Shown here: piece by piece, positions 9,389 to 18,518 of the stretch
Layout: the number at the start of each line of letters is the position of its first letter
Numbering within the stretch: position 1 is the first letter of the stretch
Source of the DNA: an uncultured Lachnospiraceae bacterium
GTDB taxonomy: Bacteria > Bacillota > Clostridia > Lachnospirales > Lachnospiraceae
DNA length: 32,268 nt
Reading direction: 5' to 3'
Assembly (NCBI GenBank): GCA_947178035.1
Contig: CAMWXA010000004.1
Span: forward strand, 1-32,268
Position numbers and translations under genes: made by a program
Notes under the pieces: generated by a model
Databases searched by the model: none
Told to the model about the DNA's origin: nothing
The model's input: the letters and a program-made list of their open reading frames with translations, nothing else

Positions 9389-9417
9389 ATTATATCGGTT
9401 TTTCGTGGTATGTGCAA
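9389..9417 (-). promoter_or_regulatory. Sigma70-type promoter of unit A
   Basis: Minus strand TTGCAC-17 bp-TATAAT (plus gtgcaa 9412-9417, attata 9389-9394), about 140 bp upstream of the 9247 start codon; spacer nearly identical to that at 20545-20573. Confidence 0.75.
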
Positions 9418-9513
9418 TGTTTTTCCGTTTGATTCAGGTTTGACACTCTAATTTTGTGTTACCGTTCACTCCAAGTTAAGCAAACCCTCTGCCAAATTTC
9501 CTGATATGGTTCC

Positions 9514-9549
9514 AAAAAAATGCCCTGCAGCGCGTCCGCTGCAGGGCAT
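9514..9549 (-). terminator. Intrinsic terminator of unit B
   Basis: Perfect 13-bp inverted repeat atgccctgcagcg/cgctgcagggcat (9520-9532/9537-9549), 4-nt loop, followed on the minus strand by seven T's. Confidence 0.92.
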
Positions 9550-9578
9550 GTAAATCTTCTCTTATTCTTCTTCCCTCG

Positions 9579-9794
9579 TCAGTTGTCCGATATCCCTTTC
9601 CTGACAAATTCTTCCCCACCGATACTGTAGGTCCTGAACGATCCGGTAAAGTTACCCTTGTCATCCAGATATGTATACAGCAGGATTTCCAGATCTGACT
9701 CTCCACCAAAACCGTCATCATCTTCCCAGTAACGGCCATCCGGCTGGATTTCCCACACCATCCTCTGGATTCTTAAATTTTCTCCTTTCCTCAC
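9579..9794 (-). CDS. Small hypothetical protein (possible GTG start overlapping the upstream stop as GTGA)
   Basis: 71 aa ORF (WEIQPDGRYWEDDDGFGGESDLEILLYTYLDDKGNFTGSFRTYSIGGEEFVRKGISDN) between lipoprotein gene and terminator; start uncertain. Confidence 0.55.
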   Translation of the reverse strand: MRKGENLRIQRMVWEIQPDGRYWEDDDGFGGESDLEILLYTYLDDKGNFTGSFRTYSIGGEEFVRKGISDN

Positions 9795-11080
9795 TCCCAG
9801 AAATACCAGACCGGTGCAAAAGTGACATCCTCCCCATGAAACAATATCGTTGCCGTATCGTCCTCACACTCTATCTGGACATTGTAATCCGGCATACGGA
9901 TATACCATGCGCCATCCTCCTCCGATTTCCACGCGTCAATCGCACAACTTATTACAGTATCCATGTATGCGGCAATGTCTTCCTCTGTCACATTCTCAAC
10001 CTGCATATACACACCATACTGGCCATCCCCCAGATCGTCCCCGGATTCCGGGTAAATGACACTGCTATCCTCCCCTGTGATAATACTCAGATAACCTGTC
10101 GTCTGCGGATCGTACCATGCAGGACACGGAAGCAGATCCGGCTGACTGGTCATTGTGTGGACAGATGCCAGGAGCGCCTCCCGATCCTCATTTTTGACGA
10201 TCTGTGTCATATGGTACAGCTGCGCCTCTGCCCGGGAAACGATCTCTGACTGCCGCATAACGATCTCCTCGTACTGATCCATACATGCTTCTCCCGCCGC
10301 CTCCAGCTCTGACGCCACCGCACACCACTCTGCCTGTTCGGATGACAACACCGGATAGTTTTCCCTCATGGAAGACCAGTATGTCTTTGCATTGGTATCA
10401 TCTCCCAGGGAAAGCAGGAGGTAGTTGGTCTCAAGATCGACATATTGGCAAATAACAGCGATGGAATCCCTCTCCGCAGATGACTGTTCCTTTAAACTTT
10501 CCACAGTACCCTCAAAATAGATATCCGATTCCAGCCTTTCCAGCAGCTGATTTCGGATGACATTGTGCGCCTCTTCCACAAAGACAGACACAGACGCAAA
10601 TTCCACTGTCTGATAACTTGTATCAAGCCCTGCATCCGCCAAAATAAGGTATTCCTCCTCCGTCAGATCCTCCTCTGTCATGGAAAGCTCAGACAGATAA
10701 CGGGCTGACGCAATGCAGGCCGCCCTCGCCCTGACAAGATCATTCCAGTCACCGCTCTCCAGATAAGCATCGACATAGTCCAACGCCCACAGCTCGCTGG
10801 CATACATCTTTTCCAGTACATCCAGATGGTCAGACCACACTGTCAGCAAATGCTGCCTTACCTGTTCAATATCCGGATTGTCAGCTGCGTCGTCACCAGT
10901 GTCCGCTTCGCCGCCACCAGTGTCCGCTGCACCGCCATCAGGGATATCCTGCTGCCCTGCACTTTCCACTACATAGTCCGCAACCTGTTGCTCCCCGGCA
11001 TTTCCACACCCTGTCACCTGCGTGGACAATAGCGCCGCTGCAAGCAGCATGCAGGCTGCCATCTTATTTTTTCTGATCAT
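9791..11080 (-). CDS. Secreted lipoprotein of unknown function
   Basis: 429 aa; signal peptide plus lipobox MIRKNKMAACMLLAAALLSTQVTGCGNAG, acidic low-complexity linker; ATGA overlap with upstream kinase-NACHT gene. Confidence 0.85.
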   Translation of the reverse strand: MIRKNKMAACMLLAAALLSTQVTGCGNAGEQQVADYVVESAGQQDIPDGGAADTGGGEADTGDDAADNPDIEQVRQHLLTVWSDHLDVLEKMYASELWALDYVDAYLESGDWNDLVRARAACIASARYLSELSMTEEDLTEEEYLILADAGLDTSYQTVEFASVSVFVEEAHNVIRNQLLERLESDIYFEGTVESLKEQSSAERDSIAVICQYVDLETNYLLLSLGDDTNAKTYWSSMRENYPVLSSEQAEWCAVASELEAAGEACMDQYEEIVMRQSEIVSRAEAQLYHMTQIVKNEDREALLASVHTMTSQPDLLPCPAWYDPQTTGYLSIITGEDSSVIYPESGDDLGDGQYGVYMQVENVTEEDIAAYMDTVISCAIDAWKSEEDGAWYIRMPDYNVQIECEDDTATILFHGEDVTFAPVWYFWE

Positions 11081-14040
11081 TCAGACTCCTCCATTCCAGC
11101 AAAAACCGTCATCAGTCCGCTCTGTCTGCATTCCATATCAGCAGCCTTTTGAGCAGCTTTATAGATCTCGATGTCCTCCACGGACTCCTTCGTTGCTTCA
11201 TTTTGTCTGCCCGCCAGGGCATATGTTTTCATATAGCGCACATAGGCCTGCTGCTCCTCTGGCGACGTGCTCCGTTCCATCGCCGTCAGTTCAGGTGCTA
11301 CTATCATGTTATAATACTTTCCGAGCACCCGGGCATCTGCATCAAGATACGCCTGCAGCTTTTCCACATAGGCCTCCCCGTCGAAAAATTCCCATGCACT
11401 GCTGTCCTCCCGCGCCTGAACCAGCACATCCAGATATTCTGCATAGGCCCTCGCCCGCTCCCCGGGCAGGGATGTCAGGGACAGATAAGCCTCCTCGGAA
11501 AGCGGCTGTCCGGACCATGGCATCACTTCGCCGGATCGATAGAGAATGTCCAGATATCCCGCCGCCTGTCCCGCCCCAACCGCACTCGTTGTCTTCAGCG
11601 CATCTCTGCAGTTGGATACCATTCTGTCGTAGGTGCCAGCGTTGTCCGGTGTCTCCTGGATACAGGCCACAAGCTCCGAAAAACATTCATACTGGTTTGC
11701 ACAGCTGATATACGCGGCAAATGCCGCGGACAACACGTTTTCTGAGACAGACTCCTCATAGGGCACTTTCACTTCGGTTGGAACGGGCGCCAGATATGGA
11801 AGGTAGATCCACTGATACATGCCGGCAAAACATAGCGCGCAGAGCGCCGCCGCCAAAAGTGCCTTGATCCGCGCATAAAACGCAAATTTCCTGTCAAATG
11901 CCGCCTGCACCCCGACCAGATAGTCCTCGATCAGCTGGTGGGAAGTTCTGTATCTTCCCTGTTCATCGCGCACGATCATCCCAAGCTTCCGCCAGAGAAT
12001 GCCGTGTACCATCAACCCGTGCCACGCCTCTGCCTCCGCCGTCCCGCCGCGAATATCGGTCATATGCCCGATCCACCCTGGAAACACCCTTGCCATCTCC
12101 CTTGTCCTCATGCGGCGATAGCATTTTTCCAGGACTGGAAGCATATCCTGATCAGACACGGAACGGTTTTTCACCCGCATCAGCTTTGCAAGTTCCGGCA
12201 GAACATAATATAGTGCTGCCTCGATCTGCCAGCGCTCTTTTTCATTTTCCGGAAGTTCCCTGACCGCCTTTGCGCATATCGCTTTGAAATATTTATCCAG
12301 AAGCTGTTCCTGTGAACTGATGACCTCCTGTTTCTCCTGATTCAGAACAATTGTGGCATAGATCGAAAGCATCATGGGCGAGCGCAGCAGCTCTCCTATC
12401 CCGCCCTGCTCCGGCACCAGTATGCCGCTCTCCCCCAGGATCCTTGCAACCTCTGGCTGTTCCAGCGGCCTTAACCGAACTCTCTGAAACGGGATCTCCT
12501 CCACGTCACTTCGCCCGGCCAGAAGGATACGGACACCCGGCATCCTCGACAATTCCAATATCTCCTGCAATAACTCCCCCGCGTCTCCTGGAATCTCGTT
12601 CAGGCCGTCCAGGAGAATGACCAGTTTCGGCCGTTCCCCTTTCTTCGTGTGCATGGGGACAGACAGCAGCTGAACCAGTTCATGTCTTGCCATTTCGATA
12701 CTTTCTGTACCTGGCTTAAAACGAAGTCCCTCCAGGATCAGGTCCTTTATGTAGGAACCCCTCCCCCTGGTATAACCATACAGTGACAGATACGTAAACG
12801 CAGGTTCCGTGCCAGTGTACTTCGCCGGCTGCAGGTATGCCGCCCGCATCAGCGCTGTCGTCTTCCCCGCGCCGCCGCTCCCCAGAAGGAACGCAGAGGA
12901 GCCCTCCGCAGACATTATCCGCTGCATCAGCGCATCAAGGGACACCGTTTCCCCACAGGCCGTCTCGCCTAAGATCGGATACAGCTTTTCCTCCTGTCTG
13001 ATGTATTCCAGAGCAGGATTCAGACGGATTGCACGGGAAATATTGGCTCGCCCCTTCTCCCAGAGCGCTGGGTGCGTGATTCCCTTTCCCTCGATGCGGT
13101 CCTGCAGTTCTTCCAGATCGGAACGCATCTGCAAGGCTGTCTGATACCGTTTTGACACCAGCACGGCAAGACCGCGTTTCAGTATTTTCCGAACCATGCT
13201 GCTGACGGTGTCCGGCATCCCGGCAAGGCAGGGCAGATCTGCGACATCCGGAACCTGCCCGCGCGCGGTCTGCAGGATGGACAATTTCTGCCCGGACAGC
13301 ATCCGGTAAAAGACAGCGGTCAAGGCATACAGATCCGCCGGATACCCGATCTCGGAAAGCTTCCCGGCGCGTATCTCCGGTGCTGTAAAGCCTTCCTTTG
13401 CACTGTAATACACAGACTGTCCCTCCCTGATCTCACAGAGCGTGTGCACACTGTTATAATCGATCAGGGTGACGCGTTCCCGCCTTCCATCACCGATCAG
13501 TAAGATATTGTCAGGACTGATATCCAGATGAAGAAAGCCGGATTGGTGAAATACCTCCAGTACATCCAATATGCCAAGCATCCTGTGGACATGGACGGGC
13601 AGCGATCCCTCCTTTTCCCGCATTTCATCCAGTTCCTTGTCAAGACTTCTGCCGCCCGAAAAACCAAGGACAGAATACAGTGTCTGGTGCAGCGAAAAAG
13701 TATTGATATTTGCGCCGATCTCCTCCGGAGATGCCTCCAATAATTTCAGGTGCACCTCGTTTCCGCGGTTAAAACTCAACCGGTGCAGCGCCATTGTCGC
13801 TGCGGCATCCGCTGTCCAGCAGACGTCCCCGGCCGGGGCGCGGTAGATCTGTCCCCGCGATTCAAACGGAAACAGCTCCTTGATCAAAACCTTATGCCGC
13901 AGCTCCTGAAACTGTTCATCCGGATAGGAACCCATATACACAATGGCGTTGGAACCCTTTCCCACAAAAGAATCGATCCGGCACGCCATTCCCGGAAACC
14001 CAAGCTCTGTCCCCTGTTTCAAAACAATCCTACTATCCAT
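11077..14040 (-). CDS. Ser/Thr kinase-like - NACHT NTPase - TM - extracytoplasmic domain fusion
   Basis: 987 aa; kinase-like HLDISPDNILL and LIDYNSVHTL; Walker A FLLGSGGAGKTTALM and Walker B LVILLDGLNEIPG; TM ALLAAALCALCFAGMYQWIYL; about 230-aa helical tail. Confidence 0.85.
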   Translation of the reverse strand: MDSRIVLKQGTELGFPGMACRIDSFVGKGSNAIVYMGSYPDEQFQELRHKVLIKELFPFESRGQIYRAPAGDVCWTADAAATMALHRLSFNRGNEVHLKLLEASPEEIGANINTFSLHQTLYSVLGFSGGRSLDKELDEMREKEGSLPVHVHRMLGILDVLEVFHQSGFLHLDISPDNILLIGDGRRERVTLIDYNSVHTLCEIREGQSVYYSAKEGFTAPEIRAGKLSEIGYPADLYALTAVFYRMLSGQKLSILQTARGQVPDVADLPCLAGMPDTVSSMVRKILKRGLAVLVSKRYQTALQMRSDLEELQDRIEGKGITHPALWEKGRANISRAIRLNPALEYIRQEEKLYPILGETACGETVSLDALMQRIMSAEGSSAFLLGSGGAGKTTALMRAAYLQPAKYTGTEPAFTYLSLYGYTRGRGSYIKDLILEGLRFKPGTESIEMARHELVQLLSVPMHTKKGERPKLVILLDGLNEIPGDAGELLQEILELSRMPGVRILLAGRSDVEEIPFQRVRLRPLEQPEVARILGESGILVPEQGGIGELLRSPMMLSIYATIVLNQEKQEVISSQEQLLDKYFKAICAKAVRELPENEKERWQIEAALYYVLPELAKLMRVKNRSVSDQDMLPVLEKCYRRMRTREMARVFPGWIGHMTDIRGGTAEAEAWHGLMVHGILWRKLGMIVRDEQGRYRTSHQLIEDYLVGVQAAFDRKFAFYARIKALLAAALCALCFAGMYQWIYLPYLAPVPTEVKVPYEESVSENVLSAAFAAYISCANQYECFSELVACIQETPDNAGTYDRMVSNCRDALKTTSAVGAGQAAGYLDILYRSGEVMPWSGQPLSEEAYLSLTSLPGERARAYAEYLDVLVQAREDSSAWEFFDGEAYVEKLQAYLDADARVLGKYYNMIVAPELTAMERSTSPEEQQAYVRYMKTYALAGRQNEATKESVEDIEIYKAAQKAADMECRQSGLMTVFAGMEESE

Positions 14041-14173
14041 ACTTCAAACCTCATCTCCCATAATCCTGTCTGACCGCGAAATTCTGCTCCGCTTCTGCAT
14101 GTCATTGATACTGTTTTTTCAACAATATCACACAGGACCTGATGAACTTGAGATCTGTTTCCACTGCCCTGGA

Positions 14174-15367
14174 TCAGTCTTCTTTTGTCTCCTCTGCGGG
14201 CCGTTCCCCAAACATTTCTCTGAAAATCGTTCTCATGCGGACATTGATATCAAACATATCCTCCGCGCAAATGCAGTAAAGGATCAGCCAGTCAAAGGGC
14301 GACCGCGGATCCAGCGGCATAAAGCCTGCTTGAAGCAGCATGTCGTTCAACCCCTGATACAGCTGCTCAAAAAACTCTTCCTTCGACAATACAAAATCGA
14401 TATCATTCTCCTCGTCATACGGTGACTCCTCACCTGTCGCAAGAAACAGCAGTATCAGCACTTTCCGCGTCACATCGGTCTTTCTGGACTTCATCTTTGA
14501 GATGGTTGTCTCATCCGGCCAGCTTTTGCTCACCTCTTCCTGGATCACGGTAAAAACAAGCTTCTCTTCCCCGGAAAGTGCGCGGTTCTTCTTGCCGGCC
14601 TGCACCCGCCCCTTGGCATACAACACATTTTTCTCATATAGATACTCCCTCAATATGTCGCGGATCGTCAGTTCTTCTTTCTTAAACAGCCCGGCGCTCT
14701 CCTCCCCCTCATCAGGCAGCGGATTTTCAAGCGCATCCATCATCTCCATAAAGAGCTTGTACGCGTTGTTGTGATAACGTCCAAGTCTCGACACCGCCCC
14801 TGTCAGATAATCGACAAGCTCTTCCCTCGTGCCAAGCGCCGCGACTTCCGAGCGGATGATCGGTGTGAAACTGTCCTCCGAAAGCGTCCCGGACTCCGTC
14901 ACTCTGGAGAGTACTTCCGCCATCTCCTCATTCAATCGATTCGCTTCAGTATAATCCATTCCCTGCTTCAGGGCAAAAAGATACACGATCTCATCCGGAT
15001 TCCTCCAATGAAGCCCCTCCTCAGAGATGAGCGCGACAAATGCATCGGCCTCCTCCACAGACAATCCCAAAATAAAGCAGAGCTCAATGGCATCCTTTTT
15101 CCGCAGTGTCTGGTTATCCGGATTATTCAGCCATCCCCGCACACGCCGCTCCACGGCATCCTTGCTCCGGTCCGGGTGATCGCGCATCAGTCCCTGCACC
15201 AATGTCGTCCGCAGCTCCTGTCCGTGGGAAAACTTCTCCAGTTTCTCCCGTAGCGTGCGCATCTTCGCTTCCTTTTCCAGAAAGTCGACCGCCCCGGAAA
15301 CTGTCAGTGTCCCCGATATGGCCTGATTGTATATTCGTTCAGAAACAACCGTCATTTTGTTATTCAT
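14174..15367 (-). CDS. HTH-like hypothetical protein
   Basis: 397 aa; N-terminal DNA-binding-like segment (DAVERRVRGWLNNPDNQTLRKKDAIELCFILGLSVEEADAFV). Fold assignment is by resemblance only. Confidence 0.65.
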   Translation of the reverse strand: MNNKMTVVSERIYNQAISGTLTVSGAVDFLEKEAKMRTLREKLEKFSHGQELRTTLVQGLMRDHPDRSKDAVERRVRGWLNNPDNQTLRKKDAIELCFILGLSVEEADAFVALISEEGLHWRNPDEIVYLFALKQGMDYTEANRLNEEMAEVLSRVTESGTLSEDSFTPIIRSEVAALGTREELVDYLTGAVSRLGRYHNNAYKLFMEMMDALENPLPDEGEESAGLFKKEELTIRDILREYLYEKNVLYAKGRVQAGKKNRALSGEEKLVFTVIQEEVSKSWPDETTISKMKSRKTDVTRKVLILLFLATGEESPYDEENDIDFVLSKEEFFEQLYQGLNDMLLQAGFMPLDPRSPFDWLILYCICAEDMFDINVRMRTIFREMFGERPAEETKED

Positions 15368-15434
15368 TTCCTGTTTACTCCCATCTGTCCGTTATCCGTC
15401 TCCGCAGACACATTTTTCTTTTTCGTATGGACTT

Positions 15435-17144
15435 TTACCCGATCAGCACATTTTTGCCCTCGAAAGCAAAACCGTATTTCCGTATGCGCTCTGGCAGAAA
15501 TCCTTTTGCCTCCAAAACTTTCGCATACTGTTTTTCCTCAATCTGGGACAGTGCCGCCCTCACAGTTTCCTCCAGGTCTTTCTCCTTCTGCGGACGATGA
15601 ACTTTAAACTCCATGATGATCGCATCATCTGTCTCATTCCCTTTGACTGGCTCGAGCATCACATCATAACGCCCAAATCCGCTTTCCCGGTTGGAAGTGA
15701 TCGTGTACCGGTCTGACAGATCCACCATCAGTCCCAGCACAAACCCGTGATAAAACCGCTCCGGCTGGGATTTTTTAGAGGGATGCCTGCCAGTGTCAAA
15801 GCAGCTGAAGGTCTCCACCGCAACATTGTTCATGTATTCATTCATCGCATCAAGATCGCCCTGCAGCAACGCTTTGAGAAAATCATTGTACTCTGGCGCA
15901 TACTTTTTAAACCAGCCCCTGATCATATTCCAGAACATGAGTTTTGTCTCCATATTTGTAATTTTCAGATCATATTCCTCTTCGCCGGTTTCCTTGTTAT
16001 TTTGATGTTTTTCCACCCTCAGATACCCGCTTGCAAGCAGCAGGCTCCAGATCGCATACTCGTTGTGGTCAAGCTCGTTAAAAACGATCTGTTCATCAAT
16101 CTTTGTGTGGAGCGTGCCGCCATTGAGCAAGTCTTCCATAATGATCTTTACGTCCCTGCTTCCCTCGCGGATCAATTTTCCGACCAGACTGTTACTGCTT
16201 GTGTTGGCCCAGTAAGTTGAAAATTTCTTCTCATCAAGGAAATTGATAATGGACCATGGATTGTAAATATCTGACTGATTTCCAAATGTAAAACCATCAT
16301 ACCATTCCCTGACGCCCGCTTCCATATCAGACATATGATATTCCGCCAGCGCACTGGAAACCTCTTCCTGCGTAAAGCCAAAAGAAGCTGCATATTTTTC
16401 TGAAGTCGTTGTCACCACTGCCAGATTGTTTAAATCCGAAAATATGGACTCTTTACTAATCCTTGTAATCCCTGTCATCAGCGCCTTCGCAAAATGCTGG
16501 TTTGTCTTGAAAGTCGCATTGAACAGATTTCTGATAAACACGACGATTTCGTCCCAATATCCGTTTACATAGGCTTCCTGCATCGGCGTATCATACTCGT
16601 CGAGCAGAATGATCACCTTTTTATTGTAATACCGATGCAAATAATCACTGAGCCTGTGGAGGGATATCGCTGCGTCTGTCACAGACATTCTGTCGGAAAC
16701 ACTGTCAAAATATTCCCTCTCTCTGTCTGTCAGAACATTACTATCCCTCAGAAAATGATGCCGGCTGTACAAGTCTGCCAAAATCTGGCAGATCTGTATC
16801 TTCGTTGTCTCAAACGTATTCTCCTTCACATTGGCAAAGCTCAGGCTGATCACCGGATAGGTTCCCTGCAGCTGTCTGTACGGATACACGCCATCCGCAG
16901 ACTTTTCATTCCATATACGCATCTTTTCAAACAGATCACTCCGTCCTTCATAATCAACAGAAAAAAACTGTTCGACCATACTCATATTGAGTGTTTTCCC
17001 AAAACGCCTTGGGCGGGTGATCAGTGTCACGCTGTCAAAATTCTCCCACCATTCCCTGATAAAATCGGTTTTGTCGATATAAAAACCGTTATTTTCAATG
17101 AGCTCATCGTAACACTGATGCCCGATTCCGACCACTCTCGCCAT
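15435..17144 (-). CDS. AAA-ATPase-like protein with C-terminal PD-(D/E)XK nuclease-like domain
   Basis: ORF 15435..17186; preferred start MARVVGIGH at 17144 with AGGAGACGGGG RBS. Walker A RPRRFGKTLNMSM, Walker B KVIILLDEYDTPMQEAY, C-terminal YDVMLEPVKGNETDDAIIMEFKV. Confidence 0.87.
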   Translation of the reverse strand: MARVVGIGHQCYDELIENNGFYIDKTDFIREWWENFDSVTLITRPRRFGKTLNMSMVEQFFSVDYEGRSDLFEKMRIWNEKSADGVYPYRQLQGTYPVISLSFANVKENTFETTKIQICQILADLYSRHHFLRDSNVLTDREREYFDSVSDRMSVTDAAISLHRLSDYLHRYYNKKVIILLDEYDTPMQEAYVNGYWDEIVVFIRNLFNATFKTNQHFAKALMTGITRISKESIFSDLNNLAVVTTTSEKYAASFGFTQEEVSSALAEYHMSDMEAGVREWYDGFTFGNQSDIYNPWSIINFLDEKKFSTYWANTSSNSLVGKLIREGSRDVKIIMEDLLNGGTLHTKIDEQIVFNELDHNEYAIWSLLLASGYLRVEKHQNNKETGEEEYDLKITNMETKLMFWNMIRGWFKKYAPEYNDFLKALLQGDLDAMNEYMNNVAVETFSCFDTGRHPSKKSQPERFYHGFVLGLMVDLSDRYTITSNRESGFGRYDVMLEPVKGNETDDAIIMEFKVHRPQKEKDLEETVRAALSQIEEKQYAKVLEAKGFLPERIRKYGFAFEGKNVLIG

Positions 17145-17213
17145 GTATCCCCGTCTCCTTTCTCCGCAGCCTGGCTGATCTGCCAATCCGCCCGCTGATA
17201 CTCATATAGGTCT

Positions 17214-17242
17214 ATTATATCCGTTCGCATCGGAATCGACAA
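17214..17242 (-). promoter_or_regulatory. Probable sigma70-type promoter of unit B
   Basis: Minus strand TTGTCG-17 bp-TATAAT about 70 bp upstream of the 17144 start. Confidence 0.6.
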
Positions 17243-17264
17243 GAACAATTTCCCGCAATATTAA

Positions 17265-17321
17265 AATCCCAATGTAAAATATCTCATGTCTTCTACCGAC
17301 GGTATGCTTTACACTGGGATT
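17265..17321 (-). terminator. Long inverted repeat, candidate terminator of unit C
   Basis: aatcccaatgtaaa (17265-17278) / tttacactgggatt (17308-17321); the single mismatch is a G-U wobble on the minus-strand RNA, followed by GGGATTTTAATATT. Confidence 0.5.
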
Positions 17322-17483
17322 CTGTCAATCACTGTTCAGTTTTATCTGGTATCATTTTGTATCGCGGTACACACATCAACCGACTCCTTTCCCTTATCAA
17401 TCTTCATGTTTGAACCAGTCGCCGCATTAATGATCTCTGCCGCATCCCGCTATTTCTATTTTGCTATCCGAATGGAAAGAATA

Positions 17484-18518
17484 CTACTTGTGTAACTTTC
17501 TGGCTGTCCATCTCAAAATCCTCTCCCTCGCCTTTATTGCATCTATTCTGTTTATCAGCTTAGTCGGCTCTGTTTTCCGCCAGATAATTTTTCCTGCTAT
17601 CCTTCTGTCATTTTTATTTTTAAATCTAAGGCGTTTCCATCCCTGCAGTGACTGTACCCATATTTCCACGCAGTTCATACGTCTCGATAAAACCACTACT
17701 TCCCTTGATATCACCGCAAAAATTAAGATACCCCTGAAAGGATCCCCAAATATGTAGATCAATGCCAAGATATCTGCGATCAGCGCGAAAATCAGTCTCC
17801 CCCTGGTCGATTCAGCATCCTCCTTTACGTCCTTTATCTCATCATAATATATCGTTGCCCCCTGATCTTCCACGTATTTGCCAAATACCAGTCTGTCCTC
17901 ATAAAACCTCAATGTTTCATATGACTTTTCTTTTCTGCAGTCGGTTTCATAGATCACAGGGCATTTTGCACAATCTTCCCTTTCATTCCGGACATTCCTT
18001 ACCATCCGCCTTGGCCTTGTCAGTACGATATACCTCAACAGGTTACAGTCTGCAATGAGGTCAGTCTTGAATAAATAAGTGTTTTTGCAGTTTTCACGGC
18101 TTACTCGTATGATGATCTTACCTACAGGACCAAAATGATGTGATACCCCCATGATCACACCCACGAAGCCAAGGAAGCAGCCAAAGATCAGCGTTCTGGC
18201 CATCCAGACTGGTATGTGCGCCATCAGATTCTGTAAAACAGCCAAAAACACACATGAACAGATTCCCATTCCTGCCATCATTTTTATCACTCCGCCGCCC
18301 CCGGCTTCCAGTATCTTCACCTCCCTGTATGGTATCTCTATCTGCAAGCCGCCATGATCGGGTGCAAACAGCATTCTGTCATGATAGAAACGAAGCCTTC
18401 CATGTTCACGATGATGCGCTTTTTTGTCTACATCAGAGCGGCTCGTCTCCTCCATCCATCCTTCCATACCCATAATGTAACAGTCGGGATACATTTGCCA
18501 TGCAGTCCTATTGTCCAT
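17484..18518 (-). CDS. Membrane protein with internally duplicated PH-like/LRFY..DR..F module
   Basis: 344 aa; LRFYHDRMLFAPDHGGLQIEIPYREVKIL and LRFYEDRLVFGKYVEDQGATIYYDEIKDV each followed by hydrophobic segments. Confidence 0.75.
   Translation of the reverse strand: MDNRTAWQMYPDCYIMGMEGWMEETSRSDVDKKAHHREHGRLRFYHDRMLFAPDHGGLQIEIPYREVKILEAGGGGVIKMMAGMGICSCVFLAVLQNLMAHIPVWMARTLIFGCFLGFVGVIMGVSHHFGPVGKIIIRVSRENCKNTYLFKTDLIADCNLLRYIVLTRPRRMVRNVRNEREDCAKCPVIYETDCRKEKSYETLRFYEDRLVFGKYVEDQGATIYYDEIKDVKEDAESTRGRLIFALIADILALIYIFGDPFRGILIFAVISREVVVLSRRMNCVEIWVQSLQGWKRLRFKNKNDRRIAGKIIWRKTEPTKLINRIDAIKARERILRWTARKLHK

Noticed and set aside
9476-9739. Minus ORF 9476..9739 (87 aa)
   Set aside because: Overlaps the better-supported 71-aa ORF in another frame and runs through the strong terminator hairpin.
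15747-17198. Plus-strand ORFs 15747..16220 and 16494..17198
   Set aside because: Antisense to the AAA-ATPase/PD-(D/E)XK gene, which has clear Walker motifs; no RBS or family signal.
17286-17757. Plus-strand ORFs 17286..17495 and 17461..17757
   Set aside because: No recognisable family; the second is antisense to the unit C membrane protein and the first overlaps the inverted repeat and low-information intergenic DNA.
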